From a virus: DNA of 38,673 bases. Both the position numbers and the translations under genes were made by a program. Below, piece after piece: positions 12,607 through 20,053 of the stretch; position 1 is the stretch's first letter, and each line of letters starts with the position of its first letter. The notes beneath the pieces are model-generated. The model had not been told where the DNA came from and did not search any database. It was given only the letters and a program-made list of their open reading frames with translations. The DNA is taken from IMG/VR virus record IMGVR_UViG_3300045912_000943, positions 1-38,673 of that record. The stretch is one strand, 5' to 3'.

Positions 12607-12930
12607 TCAGCGGCGGCGGCGCTCCAGGTCGCGCGTGGCCTTGACCTCGATCTCGACGCAGGCGTTCAGCAGCGAATAGCTGGCGCTGCGGCTGAGCGTG
12701 CGCAGGCAGGTGCGGCGGATCGGCGGCGGCAGCCCGTCCCAGAGGTCCCGCAGCGTCTCGCGCGCATCGTCCTCGATGTCGAGGCAGGCCACCATCAGCG
12801 ACGCGCTCTCGGTGCGGGCCAGGGTGCGCTCGCAGTAGCCGCGGCTGTCCCAGTCGGGCAGCGCGGGCGCGTCCTGCGCGACGGCGCCCGCCGGGAGGGC
12901 GAGCAGGGCGGCGGCAATGAGCGGGCGCAT
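12607..12930 (-). CDS. Secreted moron protein with duplicated Cys repeat
   Basis: This 107-residue leftward gene is the only minus-strand gene within the rightward block. The product has a signal peptide (residues 1-19, MRPLIAAALLALPAGAVAQ). The mature part is two copies of a ~20-residue unit, C33-ERTLARTESASLMVA-C49-LDIE and C75-LRTLSRSASYSLLNA-C91-VEIE, with identical Cys spacing of 16; disulfides are likely. A GGAGGAT ribosome site lies just upstream of ATG 12930. Placement against the operon, directly before mor, suggests independent expression in the lysogen, such as an envelope or superinfection trait. The family was not recognised. Confidence 0.75.
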   Translation of the reverse strand: MRPLIAAALLALPAGAVAQDAPALPDWDSRGYCERTLARTESASLMVACLDIEDDARETLRDLWDGLPPPIRRTCLRTLSRSASYSLLNACVEIEVKATRDLERRRR

Positions 12931-12998
12931 GGCGATCCTCCAATGGTCTCGCCCGCGATCATCGCCGCCGGCGCCCGGCGCGCAAGCGATTTCCCCCG

Positions 12999-13373
12999 AT
13001 GACCCGGCCCGCCACCCTGCCGCCGCCGCCGGCGGAACTCGCGCACCTGGCCGCGCCGCTCGGCGCCGAGGCGCTGCTGGCGCTGATCGAGACGCATGGC
13101 GGGCGGCGGCTCTACGTGCCGTCGCGCTCCACCCCCGGGCTGCGCACGCTGCTCGGCGCCGGACCGGCCGCCGCGTTCTGCGCCGCCTTTCGCGGCGCGT
13201 ACGTCAAGGTGCCGCTCGCCCGAGCGTGGCGCGCGGCGATCTATCGCGGGCGGGGCAAATCCCAGGCCGAGATCGCGCGCGCGCTCGGCATGACCGAGGG
13301 CGCAGTCTGGCGGCTGCTGCGCGGCAGCGGTCAGCAGGACGCGGCCGCGCCGCCGCGCCTGCCGGGGCTCTGA
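12999..13373 (+). CDS. mor: Mor-type middle transcription activator
   Basis: The 124-residue product carries the Mor/C family pattern: an N-terminal dimerisation part, GGRRLYVPS (34-42) corresponding to the GGxxxYxP strand of Mor, an AFCAAFRGAYVK segment, and a C-terminal helix-turn-helix (residues ~87-107, KSQAEIARALGMTEGAVWRL). Mor of Mu (129 residues) activates the middle promoter; C activates late promoters. Only one such gene is seen here, so it may do both jobs. It lies at the early/late boundary. The start has no strong ribosome site, so ATG 12999 is the likely but not certain choice. Confidence 0.8.
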   Translation: MTRPATLPPPPAELAHLAAPLGAEALLALIETHGGRRLYVPSRSTPGLRTLLGAGPAAAFCAAFRGAYVKVPLARAWRAAIYRGRGKSQAEIARALGMTEGAVWRLLRGSGQQDAAAPPRLPGL

Positions 13374-13393
13374 CCCCTCGCTCTGACCCCTCG
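13368..13393 (+). repeat. Perfect 13-bp tandem repeat spanning the mor stop codon
   Basis: CTCTGACCCCTCG occurs at 13368-13380 and 13381-13393 with no gap. The first copy contains the mor TGA. The repeats end 7 bp before the promoter-like motif at 13401, so they could be an activator site or a simple slippage duplication. Confidence 0.65.
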
Positions 13394-13400
13394 CGACGGC

Positions 13401-13432
13401 GGGCATGAACAGCGCGCCCCCGCGCGCGCGAC
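13401..13432 (+). promoter_or_regulatory. Candidate late promoter before the lysis genes
   Basis: GGGCATGAACAGCG (13401-13414), 13 bp, then GCGAC (13428-13432). The same bipartite arrangement with identical spacing occurs at 20237-20268 before protease I. Mu has activator-dependent late promoters at both of these places (Plys and PI). The motif lies in the 85-bp gap between mor and the first lysis-region gene. Repeat and spacing are seen; promoter function is inference. Confidence 0.6.
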
Positions 13433-13458
13433 ACTCCGCCCGCCACCAGGAGACCGCG

Positions 13459-13650
13459 ATGCGACTGATCCTGCTCTCCGCCCCGCTCGCGCTGAGCTTC
13501 TGCGCGGGGCTCGCCGACGAGCTGCTCGGCCCGGCGGAGCCCTGCGCCCGCGCCGAATGGGCCGCGCGCCAGGGCGACGCGGCCGCGTGGCAGCGCGCGC
13601 GGATGGCCTGCGACGCGCGCGGTGGCGCGGCCGGGAGCCGCGCGCGATGA
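13459..13650 (+). CDS. Small secreted/membrane protein of the lysis segment
   Basis: ATG 13459 follows a CCAGGAGA ribosome site and opens a 63-residue product with a hydrophobic leader, MRLILLSAPLALSFCAGLAD. LSFC resembles a lipobox but has Phe before Cys, so lipidation is doubtful. The mature part is short and charged with two Cys (CARAEWAARQGDAAAWQRAR, then MACDARGG). It lies right before the holin and could be a spanin or lysis accessory; that is inference from position. An in-frame ATG at 13405 was rejected because it would remove the leader and lacks a ribosome site. Confidence 0.6.
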   Translation: MRLILLSAPLALSFCAGLADELLGPAEPCARAEWAARQGDAAAWQRARMACDARGGAAGSRAR

Positions 13651-14000
13651 CCGAGCTGCTCGCCCCGCTCGCGCCGATGCTCGTCGAGCTCGCCGCCGCG
13701 CTGCTGCTGGCGCTGGCCTCGTTCGCTGCCGCCCGGCTCGCGACCTGGCTCAAGCTCTCGAACGATGCCGCGGTGCGCGGCTACCTGACCGAGGCGATCG
13801 AGCGGGCGGTCGACTGGGCGGAGGCGCGCATGGTGGCCTCGCTCGCCGGCCAGGCACCCACCGCCGCCGACTGGCGCCGCGCGGCCGAGGACGCGGCCGG
13901 CTACCTGTCCGAGCGCGTGCCCGACGCGCTGACGCATTTCGGCGTGACGCCGGAGGGCGTCCGGAAGCTGGTCGAGGCGCGGCTCGCGCCGCGGCGCTGA
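13647..14000 (+). CDS. Phage holin, LLH-like family
   Basis: The 117-residue product has one N-terminal transmembrane helix (residues ~8-32, LVELAAALLLALASFAAARL) followed by a conserved amphipathic part (VRGYLTEAIERAVDWAEARM) and a C-terminal helical region (DALTHFGVTPEGVRKLVEAR). This pattern fits the LLH (phage_holin_6) family of lysis pore proteins, which are frequent in Mu-like phages of alphaproteobacteria. ATG 13647 overlaps the preceding stop (ATGA). An endolysin is not found next to it. Confidence 0.78.
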   Translation: MTELLAPLAPMLVELAAALLLALASFAAARLATWLKLSNDAAVRGYLTEAIERAVDWAEARMVASLAGQAPTAADWRRAAEDAAGYLSERVPDALTHFGVTPEGVRKLVEARLAPRR

Positions 14001-14002
14001 CC

Positions 14003-14338
14003 ATGGAGGTCACCTGGGTCACCCTGGCGGCCGGGATCCTGACCGCGGCGACGCTGGCGGGCGGCCTGGTGATGGCCTGGATCCGCTGGCAGCTCTCGGC
14101 CGATTTCGCGCGCACGGCCGACGTGTCGGCGCTCGGCGTGCGGATCGGCGCGGTCGAGGACAGGCTGAAGGCGATGCCCGAGCACGCCGATTTGGAAAGC
14201 CTCAACCTGCGGCTCGGCCGCGTCGAGCGCAACGTCGACGTGGTCGCCGCCGAGCTGCGCGGCGTGCGCGAGTCGATCGCCCGCGTCGAGCGCGACCTGC
14301 ACCTGCTGATCAAGCACCACCTGGGGCCCCCTCAGTGA
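14003..14338 (+). CDS. DUF2730 family protein (Mu gp25-like)
   Basis: The 111-residue product has a short N-terminal transmembrane helix (residues ~5-27) and then a long coiled coil (ALGVRIGAVEDRLKAMPEHA, LNLRLGRVERNVDVVAAEL, RESIARVERDLHLLIKHHL). The MPEHADLESLNLRLGRVE block is typical of the DUF2730 family, which sits between the lysis genes and gp26 in Mu. The function is unknown; a membrane-linked scaffold for lysis or packaging is possible. The start is 2 bp after the holin stop. Confidence 0.85.
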   Translation: MEVTWVTLAAGILTAATLAGGLVMAWIRWQLSADFARTADVSALGVRIGAVEDRLKAMPEHADLESLNLRLGRVERNVDVVAAELRGVRESIARVERDLHLLIKHHLGPPQ

Positions 14339-14348
14339 CGAGGCCAGC

Positions 14349-14654
14349 GTGAGCTTCGCCGAGACGCTCGCCCAGGACCGCCGCCGCGCGGTGCTGCTGC
14401 TGCTCAGCACGGCCGACGGGTTCGCGCTGAACGAGGACGTGCTCGCGCGCGAGCTCGCGCGCATCCGCCTCGGCGTGGTCACGCGCGACGAGCTGCGCGG
14501 GCTGCTCGCCTGGCTGGAGCGGCAGGGGCTGGTGTCGATCGAGCGGCTGACGGCGCCGGCGGTCGAGGGCGAGCTCTGGGCCGCGGCCGCGACCCGCGCC
14601 GGCCGCGACGTCGCGCGTGGCGCGAGCCATCCCGGCGTCGCCGCGCCGCTCTGA
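14349..14654 (+). CDS. Mu gp26-like winged-helix phage protein
   Basis: A GTG at 14349 gives a 101-residue winged-helix protein: SFAETLAQDRRRAVLLLLST, GFALNEDVLARELARIRL, RDELRGLLAWLERQGLVSIE, and a GRDVARGASHPGV ending. This is the family that follows DUF2730 in Mu-like phages. Its role in the late operon is not established. It overlaps the next gene by TGATG. Confidence 0.82.
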   Translation: MSFAETLAQDRRRAVLLLLSTADGFALNEDVLARELARIRLGVVTRDELRGLLAWLERQGLVSIERLTAPAVEGELWAAAATRAGRDVARGASHPGVAAPL

Positions 14655-15229
14655 TGCCGCGGCCGAGCACGATCGACCGGCTGGACCGCGCGCTCCGCGA
14701 GGAGATCGGCCGGCTGCGCGAGGCCGGCCGCACGCTCGACGAGATCCTCGCCGCCCTGCGCACGCTCGACCCGGAGGCGGGGATCAGCCGCTCGGCGCTC
14801 GGGCGGCACGTGCAGCGGCTCGACCGGCTCGGCCAGCGGCTGAAGCAGAGCCGCATGCTGGCCGAGGGGCTGGCGCGCCAGCTCGGCGAGGCGCCCGGCG
14901 ACCAGGTCGCGCGGGTGAACATCGAGCTCCTGCACTCGTTCCTGTCCGAGACCCTCGCCGCGGCCGAGGACGACGAGAGCGCCACGGGTCAGGAGACCCG
15001 CGCGCATCTGCGCAACCCGAAGGGCGCGGCGCTGTTCGCCGAGGCGGTGGAGCGGCTCACCAAGGCGTCGCGCCACAACGCCGAGTTCGTCGAGCGGATC
15101 GAGCGCCGCGCCGCCGATCGGGCGAAGCGCGATGCCGCCAGCGCGGCCGAGACGGCCGGCCGCCAGGCCGGGCTGACCGCGCCGACGATCGCGGCGATCA
15201 AGGCGCAGATCCTCGGCGTGCGGGCATGA
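14654..15229 (+). CDS. DUF3486 family protein (Mu gp27-like, putative small terminase)
   Basis: The 191-residue product begins MPRPSTIDRLDRALREEI and has an N-terminal helix-turn-helix (residues ~8-55, TLDEILAALRTLDPEAGISR, SALGRHVQRLDRLG) and a long helical C-terminus. The DUF3486 family lies directly before the large terminase in Mu-like phages and is thought to be the small, DNA-recognising subunit of the packaging motor. It is coupled to both neighbours (TGATG, ATGA). Confidence 0.88.
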   Translation: MPRPSTIDRLDRALREEIGRLREAGRTLDEILAALRTLDPEAGISRSALGRHVQRLDRLGQRLKQSRMLAEGLARQLGEAPGDQVARVNIELLHSFLSETLAAAEDDESATGQETRAHLRNPKGAALFAEAVERLTKASRHNAEFVERIERRAADRAKRDAASAAETAGRQAGLTAPTIAAIKAQILGVRA

Positions 15230-16821
15230 CGCCCGGCCCCGATCCCGGCCCCGATCTCGGCGTGCTGCTGCCCTACCAGCGGCGGCTGCTGGAGACGATC
15301 GCGGCCCACGAGGTCACGGTCTACGAGAAGTCGCGCCGGATCGGCGCGACCTGGGGCGTGGCGGCGCAGGCGGTGCTGTTCTCGGGCGCGGCGCGCGCCG
15401 AGCGCGGCATGGACACGCTCTACATCGGCTATAACCTCGACATGGCGCGCGAGTTCGTCGACGTCGCCGCCATGTGGGCGAAGTCGCTCGGCCTCGCCGC
15501 CTCGGCCGCCGGCGAGTTCCTGTTCCCCGACCAGGACGCGGCGGGCGGGGCGCGGCAGATCCAGGCCTTCCGGATCAGCTTCGCCTCCGGCTTCGAGATC
15601 GTGGCGCTGGCCTCGCGCCCGCGCAGCCTGCGCGGCCGGCAGGGCTTCGTGGTGATCGACGAGGCGGCGTTCCACGACGATCTGCCGTCGCTGCTGAAGG
15701 CCGCGCTCGCGCTGCTGATCTGGGGCGGCAAGGTGCTGGTGATCTCGACGCATGACGGCGCCGAGAACCCGTTCGCCGAGCTGGTCAACGACTGCCGCGC
15801 CGGCCGGCTGCCCTACGCGCTGCTGCGCACCACCTTCGACGAGGCGCTGGCCGACGGGCTCTACCGGCGGATCTGCCTGGTCAAGCGCGAGATCTGGTCG
15901 GCCGAGGCCGAGGCCGCCTGGGCCGCGCGCATCCGCGCGATCTACGGCGCGGGCGCGGCCGAGGAGCTGGACGTGATCCCGCGCGCGGGCTCGGCGCGGT
16001 TCCTGCCGCTGCACCTGATCGAGGCGCGCGCCGACCGCGCGATCCCGGTGCTGCGCTGGGCCTGCGACGACGCCTTCGTCCACCTGCCCGAGGCGGCGCG
16101 CGAGCACGCGGCAGCCGCGTGGTGCCACGAGGCGCTGCTGCCGCTGGTGCGCGGCCTCGACCCCGACCTGCGCACGGCCCTCGGCGGGGACATCGCCCGC
16201 TCGGGCGATCTCACCGTGTTCTTCCCGCTGGTGGTCGGCGCAGACCTGGTGCGGCGCTGTCCGTTCAGCGTCGAGCTGCGCAACGTGCCGTTCGAGCAGC
16301 AGCGCCAGATCCTCTGGTGGCTGCTCGACCGGCTGAGCCGGCTCTCCGGGGTCGCGCTCGACGCCACCGGCCTCGGCGCGATGCTCGCGGAAGTCACGAT
16401 GCAGCGCTACGGCGCCTGGCGGGTCGAGCCGGTGGTGCTGTCCGAGGCCTGGTACCGCGCGCACATGCCCAGGCTGCGCGCCGCGTTCGAGGACGGCGGG
16501 ATCGTCATCCCGGCGGACGCCGCGGTCGTGGACGATTTCCGCGCGATCGAGGTGGTGCGCGGCGTCGCGCGCGTGCCCGATCGGCGCCCGGCCGCGCGCG
16601 GCGAGGACAAGGACAAGGCGCGCGGCCAGCGCCACGGCGACGCGGCGATCGCGGCGGCCCTGGCGCTCTACGCCGCGAGCCGCGAGAGCGCCGGCGCCGA
16701 GGCGGCGGGGCTTCCCCTCGCCGGCCCGCCCGAGGCGCTCGCCGACTTCCTCGGCGCGCGCGGCCGCGGCCCCGAGCGCGCCGCGCCCGTGCCGGCCGGG
16801 TTCATCGGAGGCGGATGGTGA
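15226..16821 (+). CDS. Large terminase subunit (Mu gp28-like)
   Basis: The 531-residue product has an ATPase domain with a Walker-A-like EKSRRIGATWG (residues 34-44), Walker B FVVIDEAAF (141-149) and motif III LVISTHDG (171-178). A C-terminal RNase H-like nuclease follows, with Asp residues D322 (GGDIARSGD), D379 (ALDATGLG) and D472 (RHGDAAIA). The motor cuts and pumps phage DNA into proheads, for Mu by headful packaging with host flanks attached. The length is close to Mu gp28 (551). It overlaps the portal gene. Confidence 0.94.
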   Translation: MTPGPDPGPDLGVLLPYQRRLLETIAAHEVTVYEKSRRIGATWGVAAQAVLFSGAARAERGMDTLYIGYNLDMAREFVDVAAMWAKSLGLAASAAGEFLFPDQDAAGGARQIQAFRISFASGFEIVALASRPRSLRGRQGFVVIDEAAFHDDLPSLLKAALALLIWGGKVLVISTHDGAENPFAELVNDCRAGRLPYALLRTTFDEALADGLYRRICLVKREIWSAEAEAAWAARIRAIYGAGAAEELDVIPRAGSARFLPLHLIEARADRAIPVLRWACDDAFVHLPEAAREHAAAAWCHEALLPLVRGLDPDLRTALGGDIARSGDLTVFFPLVVGADLVRRCPFSVELRNVPFEQQRQILWWLLDRLSRLSGVALDATGLGAMLAEVTMQRYGAWRVEPVVLSEAWYRAHMPRLRAAFEDGGIVIPADAAVVDDFRAIEVVRGVARVPDRRPAARGEDKDKARGQRHGDAAIAAALALYAASRESAGAEAAGLPLAGPPEALADFLGARGRGPERAAPVPAGFIGGGW

Positions 16822-18302
16822 CCAGGGTTCCAGCCACGCTCGCCGGCGAGATCGCCGGCCTCGCGCGCGACGTCACCGCGCCGATCACCGGCTTCACCCT
16901 CTCGCCGCGCGACGAGATCCTGCTGCGCCGTGCCGGCGGCCAGGGGATCCGGCTCTACCAGGACCTGGCGCGCGACGGCCACGCCGGCGCCGTCTTGCGC
17001 AAGCGGCGCCAGGCCGTCGTTGCGCGCGAGTGGACGGTCGAGCCGGCCGCGGACGCGCCGGCGGACGAGCGCGCCGCCGCGCTGGTGCGCGCCGCCCTGG
17101 CGCGCATCCGCTTCGACCGGGCCTCGGCCGGGCTGCTCGCCGCGGTGCTGACCGGCTACGCGGTCGCCGAGGTGCTCTGGGAGGCGGCGGAGCTCGAGCT
17201 CGACGACGGCACGCGCGGCAGCTTCATCGTTCCGGCCGACATCCGGGTGCGCAACGCGCGCCGGTTCGTGCTCGACCGCGACGGGCGGCTCAGGCTGCTC
17301 ACCTGGGAGGCGCCGCTCGACGGCATCGCGCTGCCGGAGCGGAAGTTCCTGCTGGTCCGGTACTGGGCCGAGGAGAACGAGGACCCCTACGGCCGCGGGC
17401 TCGGCCACGACCTGTTCTGGCCGATCTACTTCAAGCGCAATGCGCTGGCGCTGTGGTCGGCGCTGGCCGAGAAGTTCGGCCAGCCGTTCGTCTATGCCGA
17501 GTACCCGGCCGGCACCACCGAGCGCGACCGCCAGATCCTGCTGGGCGCGGTGCAGGAGCTGGCGCGCGGCGGCGGTCTGGTGGTGCCGCAGGGCACGCTG
17601 GTGAAGTTCCTGGAGGCCGGCGCCGGCACCGGCGGCAGCCGGCTGCACGCCGAGCTGGTCCAGGCCATGGATGACGAGATCAGCAAGATCGTGCTGGGCG
17701 AGACGCTGTCCACCGAGATGGGCGCGGTCGGCGCGCGGGCGGCCTCCGAGACCCACGAGGGGGTGCGCCAGGAGCTCGCCGACGCCGACGCCGACTGGCT
17801 CTCCGCCGAGCTGAACACCTCGCTGCTCGCCTGGATCACCGAGATCAACCTGCCCGGCGCGCGGCCGCCCGCGGTGTGGCGCCGGGCGCCGGACGCGACC
17901 GACCTGGAGCAGCGCACCAGGATCGACGAGGCGCTGTTCCGCATCGGCTACGTGCCGGAGGAGGGCTACGTCGCCGAGACCTACGGCCCGGGCTACCGCC
18001 GGCTCGCCCCGGCCGCGCCGCCGGTGCCGCCCGGCCCGGCCTTCGCCGAGGGGCCCGAGGACCCGGTGGCGGCGCTCACCGCCCGGCTCGCCGGGGACGC
18101 CGCGGCCGCGCAGGCGCTGCTGCTGGACGCGGTGCGCGCCGAGACCGAGGCGGCGCAGAGCCTGCCCGAGCTGGAGCAGCGGCTCGCCCGGCTGGCCGGC
18201 GCGCTTCCCGTGCGCGCGCTCGCCGAGAAACTCGGGCCGGCCTTCGCGCTGGCCTATCTCGCCGGGGCTGACCAGGCGGACGGCGAGACGCGCGACCCGT
18301 GA
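16815..18302 (+). CDS. Portal protein, DUF935 family (Mu gp29-like)
   Basis: The 495-residue product matches the DUF935 portal family: SPRDEILLRRAGGQGIRLYQ, KRRQAVVAREWTVEPA, YGRGLGHDLFWPIYFKRNAL, EKFGQPFVYAEYP and ISKIVLGETLSTEMGAVGAR. The portal forms the 12-fold ring through which DNA enters and to which the tail attaches. ATG 16815 lies inside the terminase stop region (7-bp overlap). The C-terminal ~100 residues are Ala/Pro-rich and probably form the extended barrel. The length is close to Mu gp29 (512). Confidence 0.93.
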   Translation: MVTRVPATLAGEIAGLARDVTAPITGFTLSPRDEILLRRAGGQGIRLYQDLARDGHAGAVLRKRRQAVVAREWTVEPAADAPADERAAALVRAALARIRFDRASAGLLAAVLTGYAVAEVLWEAAELELDDGTRGSFIVPADIRVRNARRFVLDRDGRLRLLTWEAPLDGIALPERKFLLVRYWAEENEDPYGRGLGHDLFWPIYFKRNALALWSALAEKFGQPFVYAEYPAGTTERDRQILLGAVQELARGGGLVVPQGTLVKFLEAGAGTGGSRLHAELVQAMDDEISKIVLGETLSTEMGAVGARAASETHEGVRQELADADADWLSAELNTSLLAWITEINLPGARPPAVWRRAPDATDLEQRTRIDEALFRIGYVPEEGYVAETYGPGYRRLAPAAPPVPPGPAFAEGPEDPVAALTARLAGDAAAAQALLLDAVRAETEAAQSLPELEQRLARLAGALPVRALAEKLGPAFALAYLAGADQADGETRDP

Positions 18303-19474
18303 CGATCGAGGCGCTGTCGCTGCCGCCCCGCGAGGCGATCGCGTTCCTGCTCCAGAAGGGCTCGGTCGGCACGCGGCGCTGGGACGACGTCTGGAAGGCG
18401 GGACACACCCGCGCCTTCATGGTGGCCGGCGTGCAGGCGGGCGACCTGCTGGAGGGCGTGCGGCGCGCGGTGCAGCGCGGGATCGCCGAGGGCACCACGC
18501 TCGCCGCGTTCCGCGCCGACCTCCAGCCGCTGCTGGAGCGGCTCGGCTGGGCCGCGCGGGGCGAGGGCTATGTCGGCTGGCGCACGCGGCTGGTGTACGA
18601 GACCAACCTGCGCTCGGCCTATGCCGCCGGCGACTACGAGCAGCGCACCGAGCCCGAGGTGCTGGAGGCGTTCCCGTACTGGCGCTACCGGCACTCCGGC
18701 GCGCGCGATCCGCGGCCCGAGCACAAGGCCTGGGACGGGCTGGTGCTGCGCGCCGACGATCCGTGGTGGCAGACCCACCACCCGCCGAACGGGTGGGGCT
18801 GCGGCTGCTGGGTCGAGCCGCTGACCGCGGCCGAGCTCGGCCGGCTCGGCAAGCCAGGGCCGGACAGCGCGCCGCCGATCGTGACGCGGGTCTGGACCGA
18901 CCGGGCCTCGGGCCGCACCGAGCGCGTTCCCGTCGGGATCGACCCGGGCTGGGACTACAACGTCGGCGCGGCCTGGCGTCAGGTGCGCGACCTGCCGCCC
19001 GGCACGCTGCCGCCGGACTGGCCGCCGCCCGCGCCGGCCCACGCCGCGATCGTGCCGCGCCAGCCGGCGCCGCCGCCGGCCCCGCCCCCGGCCGATGTCT
19101 GGCGCTTCGTGAGCGAGCCCTCTGGCGAGATCCCGGTCGGCACGGTGCCGTCGGCGGTCGCGCGCGCGCTCGGCGCCGCGACGCGCGAGGTGCGGTTCTC
19201 GGCTGAGAGCGCACAAAAGAACCGGCTTCATCACCCCGAACTGACCGAGCAGGACTACGCGCGGCTCGTCCAGGTGGTCGCGCGGCCGGCGGTGATGCTC
19301 GCGCAGGACGAGCGTCGCGTGCTGCTGCTGCGCAGCTTCGGCGTGCTGTACGTCGCCGCGGTCAAGGCCACGTCCGACCGGGGCGCGCTCTACCTGCTGA
19401 GCTTCCGCCGCGCGCGCGAGAAGGACGAGCGCCGGCTGACCCGGCGGTTCCCGGAGCTCGATCGTGAGGAGTGA
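18299..19474 (+). CDS. F: Mu F-like minor head protein with C-terminal PBECR-type nuclease domain
   Basis: The 391-residue product has an N-terminal Mu F/SPP1 gp7-like head-morphogenesis domain (residues ~20-240). This includes WRTRLVYETNLRSAYAAGDY, the SGARDPRPEHKAWDGLVL block and the HHPPNGWGCGCWVEPL motif. A Pro/Ala linker (242-266) leads to a C-terminal domain (~296-380) containing SAESAQKNRLHHPELTEQDY and LYLLSFRRAREKD. That pattern resembles phage Barnase/EndoU/ColicinE5/RelE-like (PBECR) nuclease domains known on such head proteins. If so, the nuclease could be injected with the DNA. F assignment is firm; the nuclease call is from motif memory. GTG start, overlapping the portal (GTGA). 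Confidence 0.88.
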   Translation: MTIEALSLPPREAIAFLLQKGSVGTRRWDDVWKAGHTRAFMVAGVQAGDLLEGVRRAVQRGIAEGTTLAAFRADLQPLLERLGWAARGEGYVGWRTRLVYETNLRSAYAAGDYEQRTEPEVLEAFPYWRYRHSGARDPRPEHKAWDGLVLRADDPWWQTHHPPNGWGCGCWVEPLTAAELGRLGKPGPDSAPPIVTRVWTDRASGRTERVPVGIDPGWDYNVGAAWRQVRDLPPGTLPPDWPPPAPAHAAIVPRQPAPPPAPPPADVWRFVSEPSGEIPVGTVPSAVARALGAATREVRFSAESAQKNRLHHPELTEQDYARLVQVVARPAVMLAQDERRVLLLRSFGVLYVAAVKATSDRGALYLLSFRRAREKDERRLTRRFPELDREE

Positions 19475-19609
19475 AGCGGCGCGCTGGTGGGGCCTCCCGG
19501 GAACCCCACATCGCGAACCCGCCCGCAGGCGGTCCTACGGCAGGGAGAATGGCACCGTGTCGCAGCGCGCCAGGGGAGAGTATAGGCGTGTCATGGCGGG
19601 CGATCCAGC
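19475..19609. other. 135-bp untranslated gap in the late operon with hairpins
   Basis: In an otherwise overlapping operon this gap holds a stem GTGGGG/CCCCAC (19487-19492 with 19504-19509, 11-nt loop) and a short CGCC/GGCG hairpin near 19515-19530. No convincing gene, ribosome site or tRNA was found. It may be a structured RNA segment, a processing site or the remnant of a lost small gene. Confidence 0.4.
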
Positions 19610-20053
19610 ATGAGCGGCGTCACGCTGACGGTCCGCCAGCAGGCGGTGCAGGCGGCGCTGGCGCGGCTGGCCGGCGCGGCGCAGGACCCGGCGCCGGCGC
19701 TGCGCAGCCTCGGCGTGCTGCTGGTGCGGAACACGCGCAACCGGATCGTCGCCGAGGGGCCGGCGCCCGACGGCACCGCCTGGCCCCGGCTCGCGGCGGC
19801 CACGCGCAAGAGGAAGCGCGGGCCGGGCATGCTGCGCGAGCGGGCGATGCGCGGCGGGCTCATGGCCTCGCTCACGTCGCAGGTGGACGGGCGGCGGCTG
19901 CGCGTGGGCACGAACAAGATCTACGCCGCGACCCACCAGTTCGGCCGCGACGCGATCCCGGCGCGCGCGTTCCTCGGCATCTCCGAGGAGGATCAGCGCG
20001 ACATCGTCGAGGTGCTCGCCGACCACATGCGGCGCGCCCTCGCGCGGCGCTGA
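19610..20053 (+). CDS. G: Phage virion morphogenesis protein (Mu gpG-like)
   Basis: The 147-residue product matches the phage virion morphogenesis (gpG/tail completion) family: LVRNTRNRIVAEGPAPDGTA, WPRLAAATRKRKRG, LMASLTSQVDGRRLRVGTNK, and the conserved YAATHQFGRDAIPARAFLGI ending. In Mu, gpG acts in late head/tail assembly. It follows the F-like gene after a 135-bp gap and precedes the 225-bp region leading to protease I. Confidence 0.92.
   Translation: MSGVTLTVRQQAVQAALARLAGAAQDPAPALRSLGVLLVRNTRNRIVAEGPAPDGTAWPRLAAATRKRKRGPGMLRERAMRGGLMASLTSQVDGRRLRVGTNKIYAATHQFGRDAIPARAFLGISEEDQRDIVEVLADHMRRALARR

Noticed and set aside
13405-13458. Upstream start for the small lysis-region protein
   Set aside because: It would begin inside the late-promoter motif and put a basic segment before the signal-like leader. 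ATG 13459 has the ribosome site.
19475-19609. Possible tRNA on the minus strand (GGTTCGCGA resembles a T-loop)
   Set aside because: No acceptor, D or anticodon arms could be folded around it.
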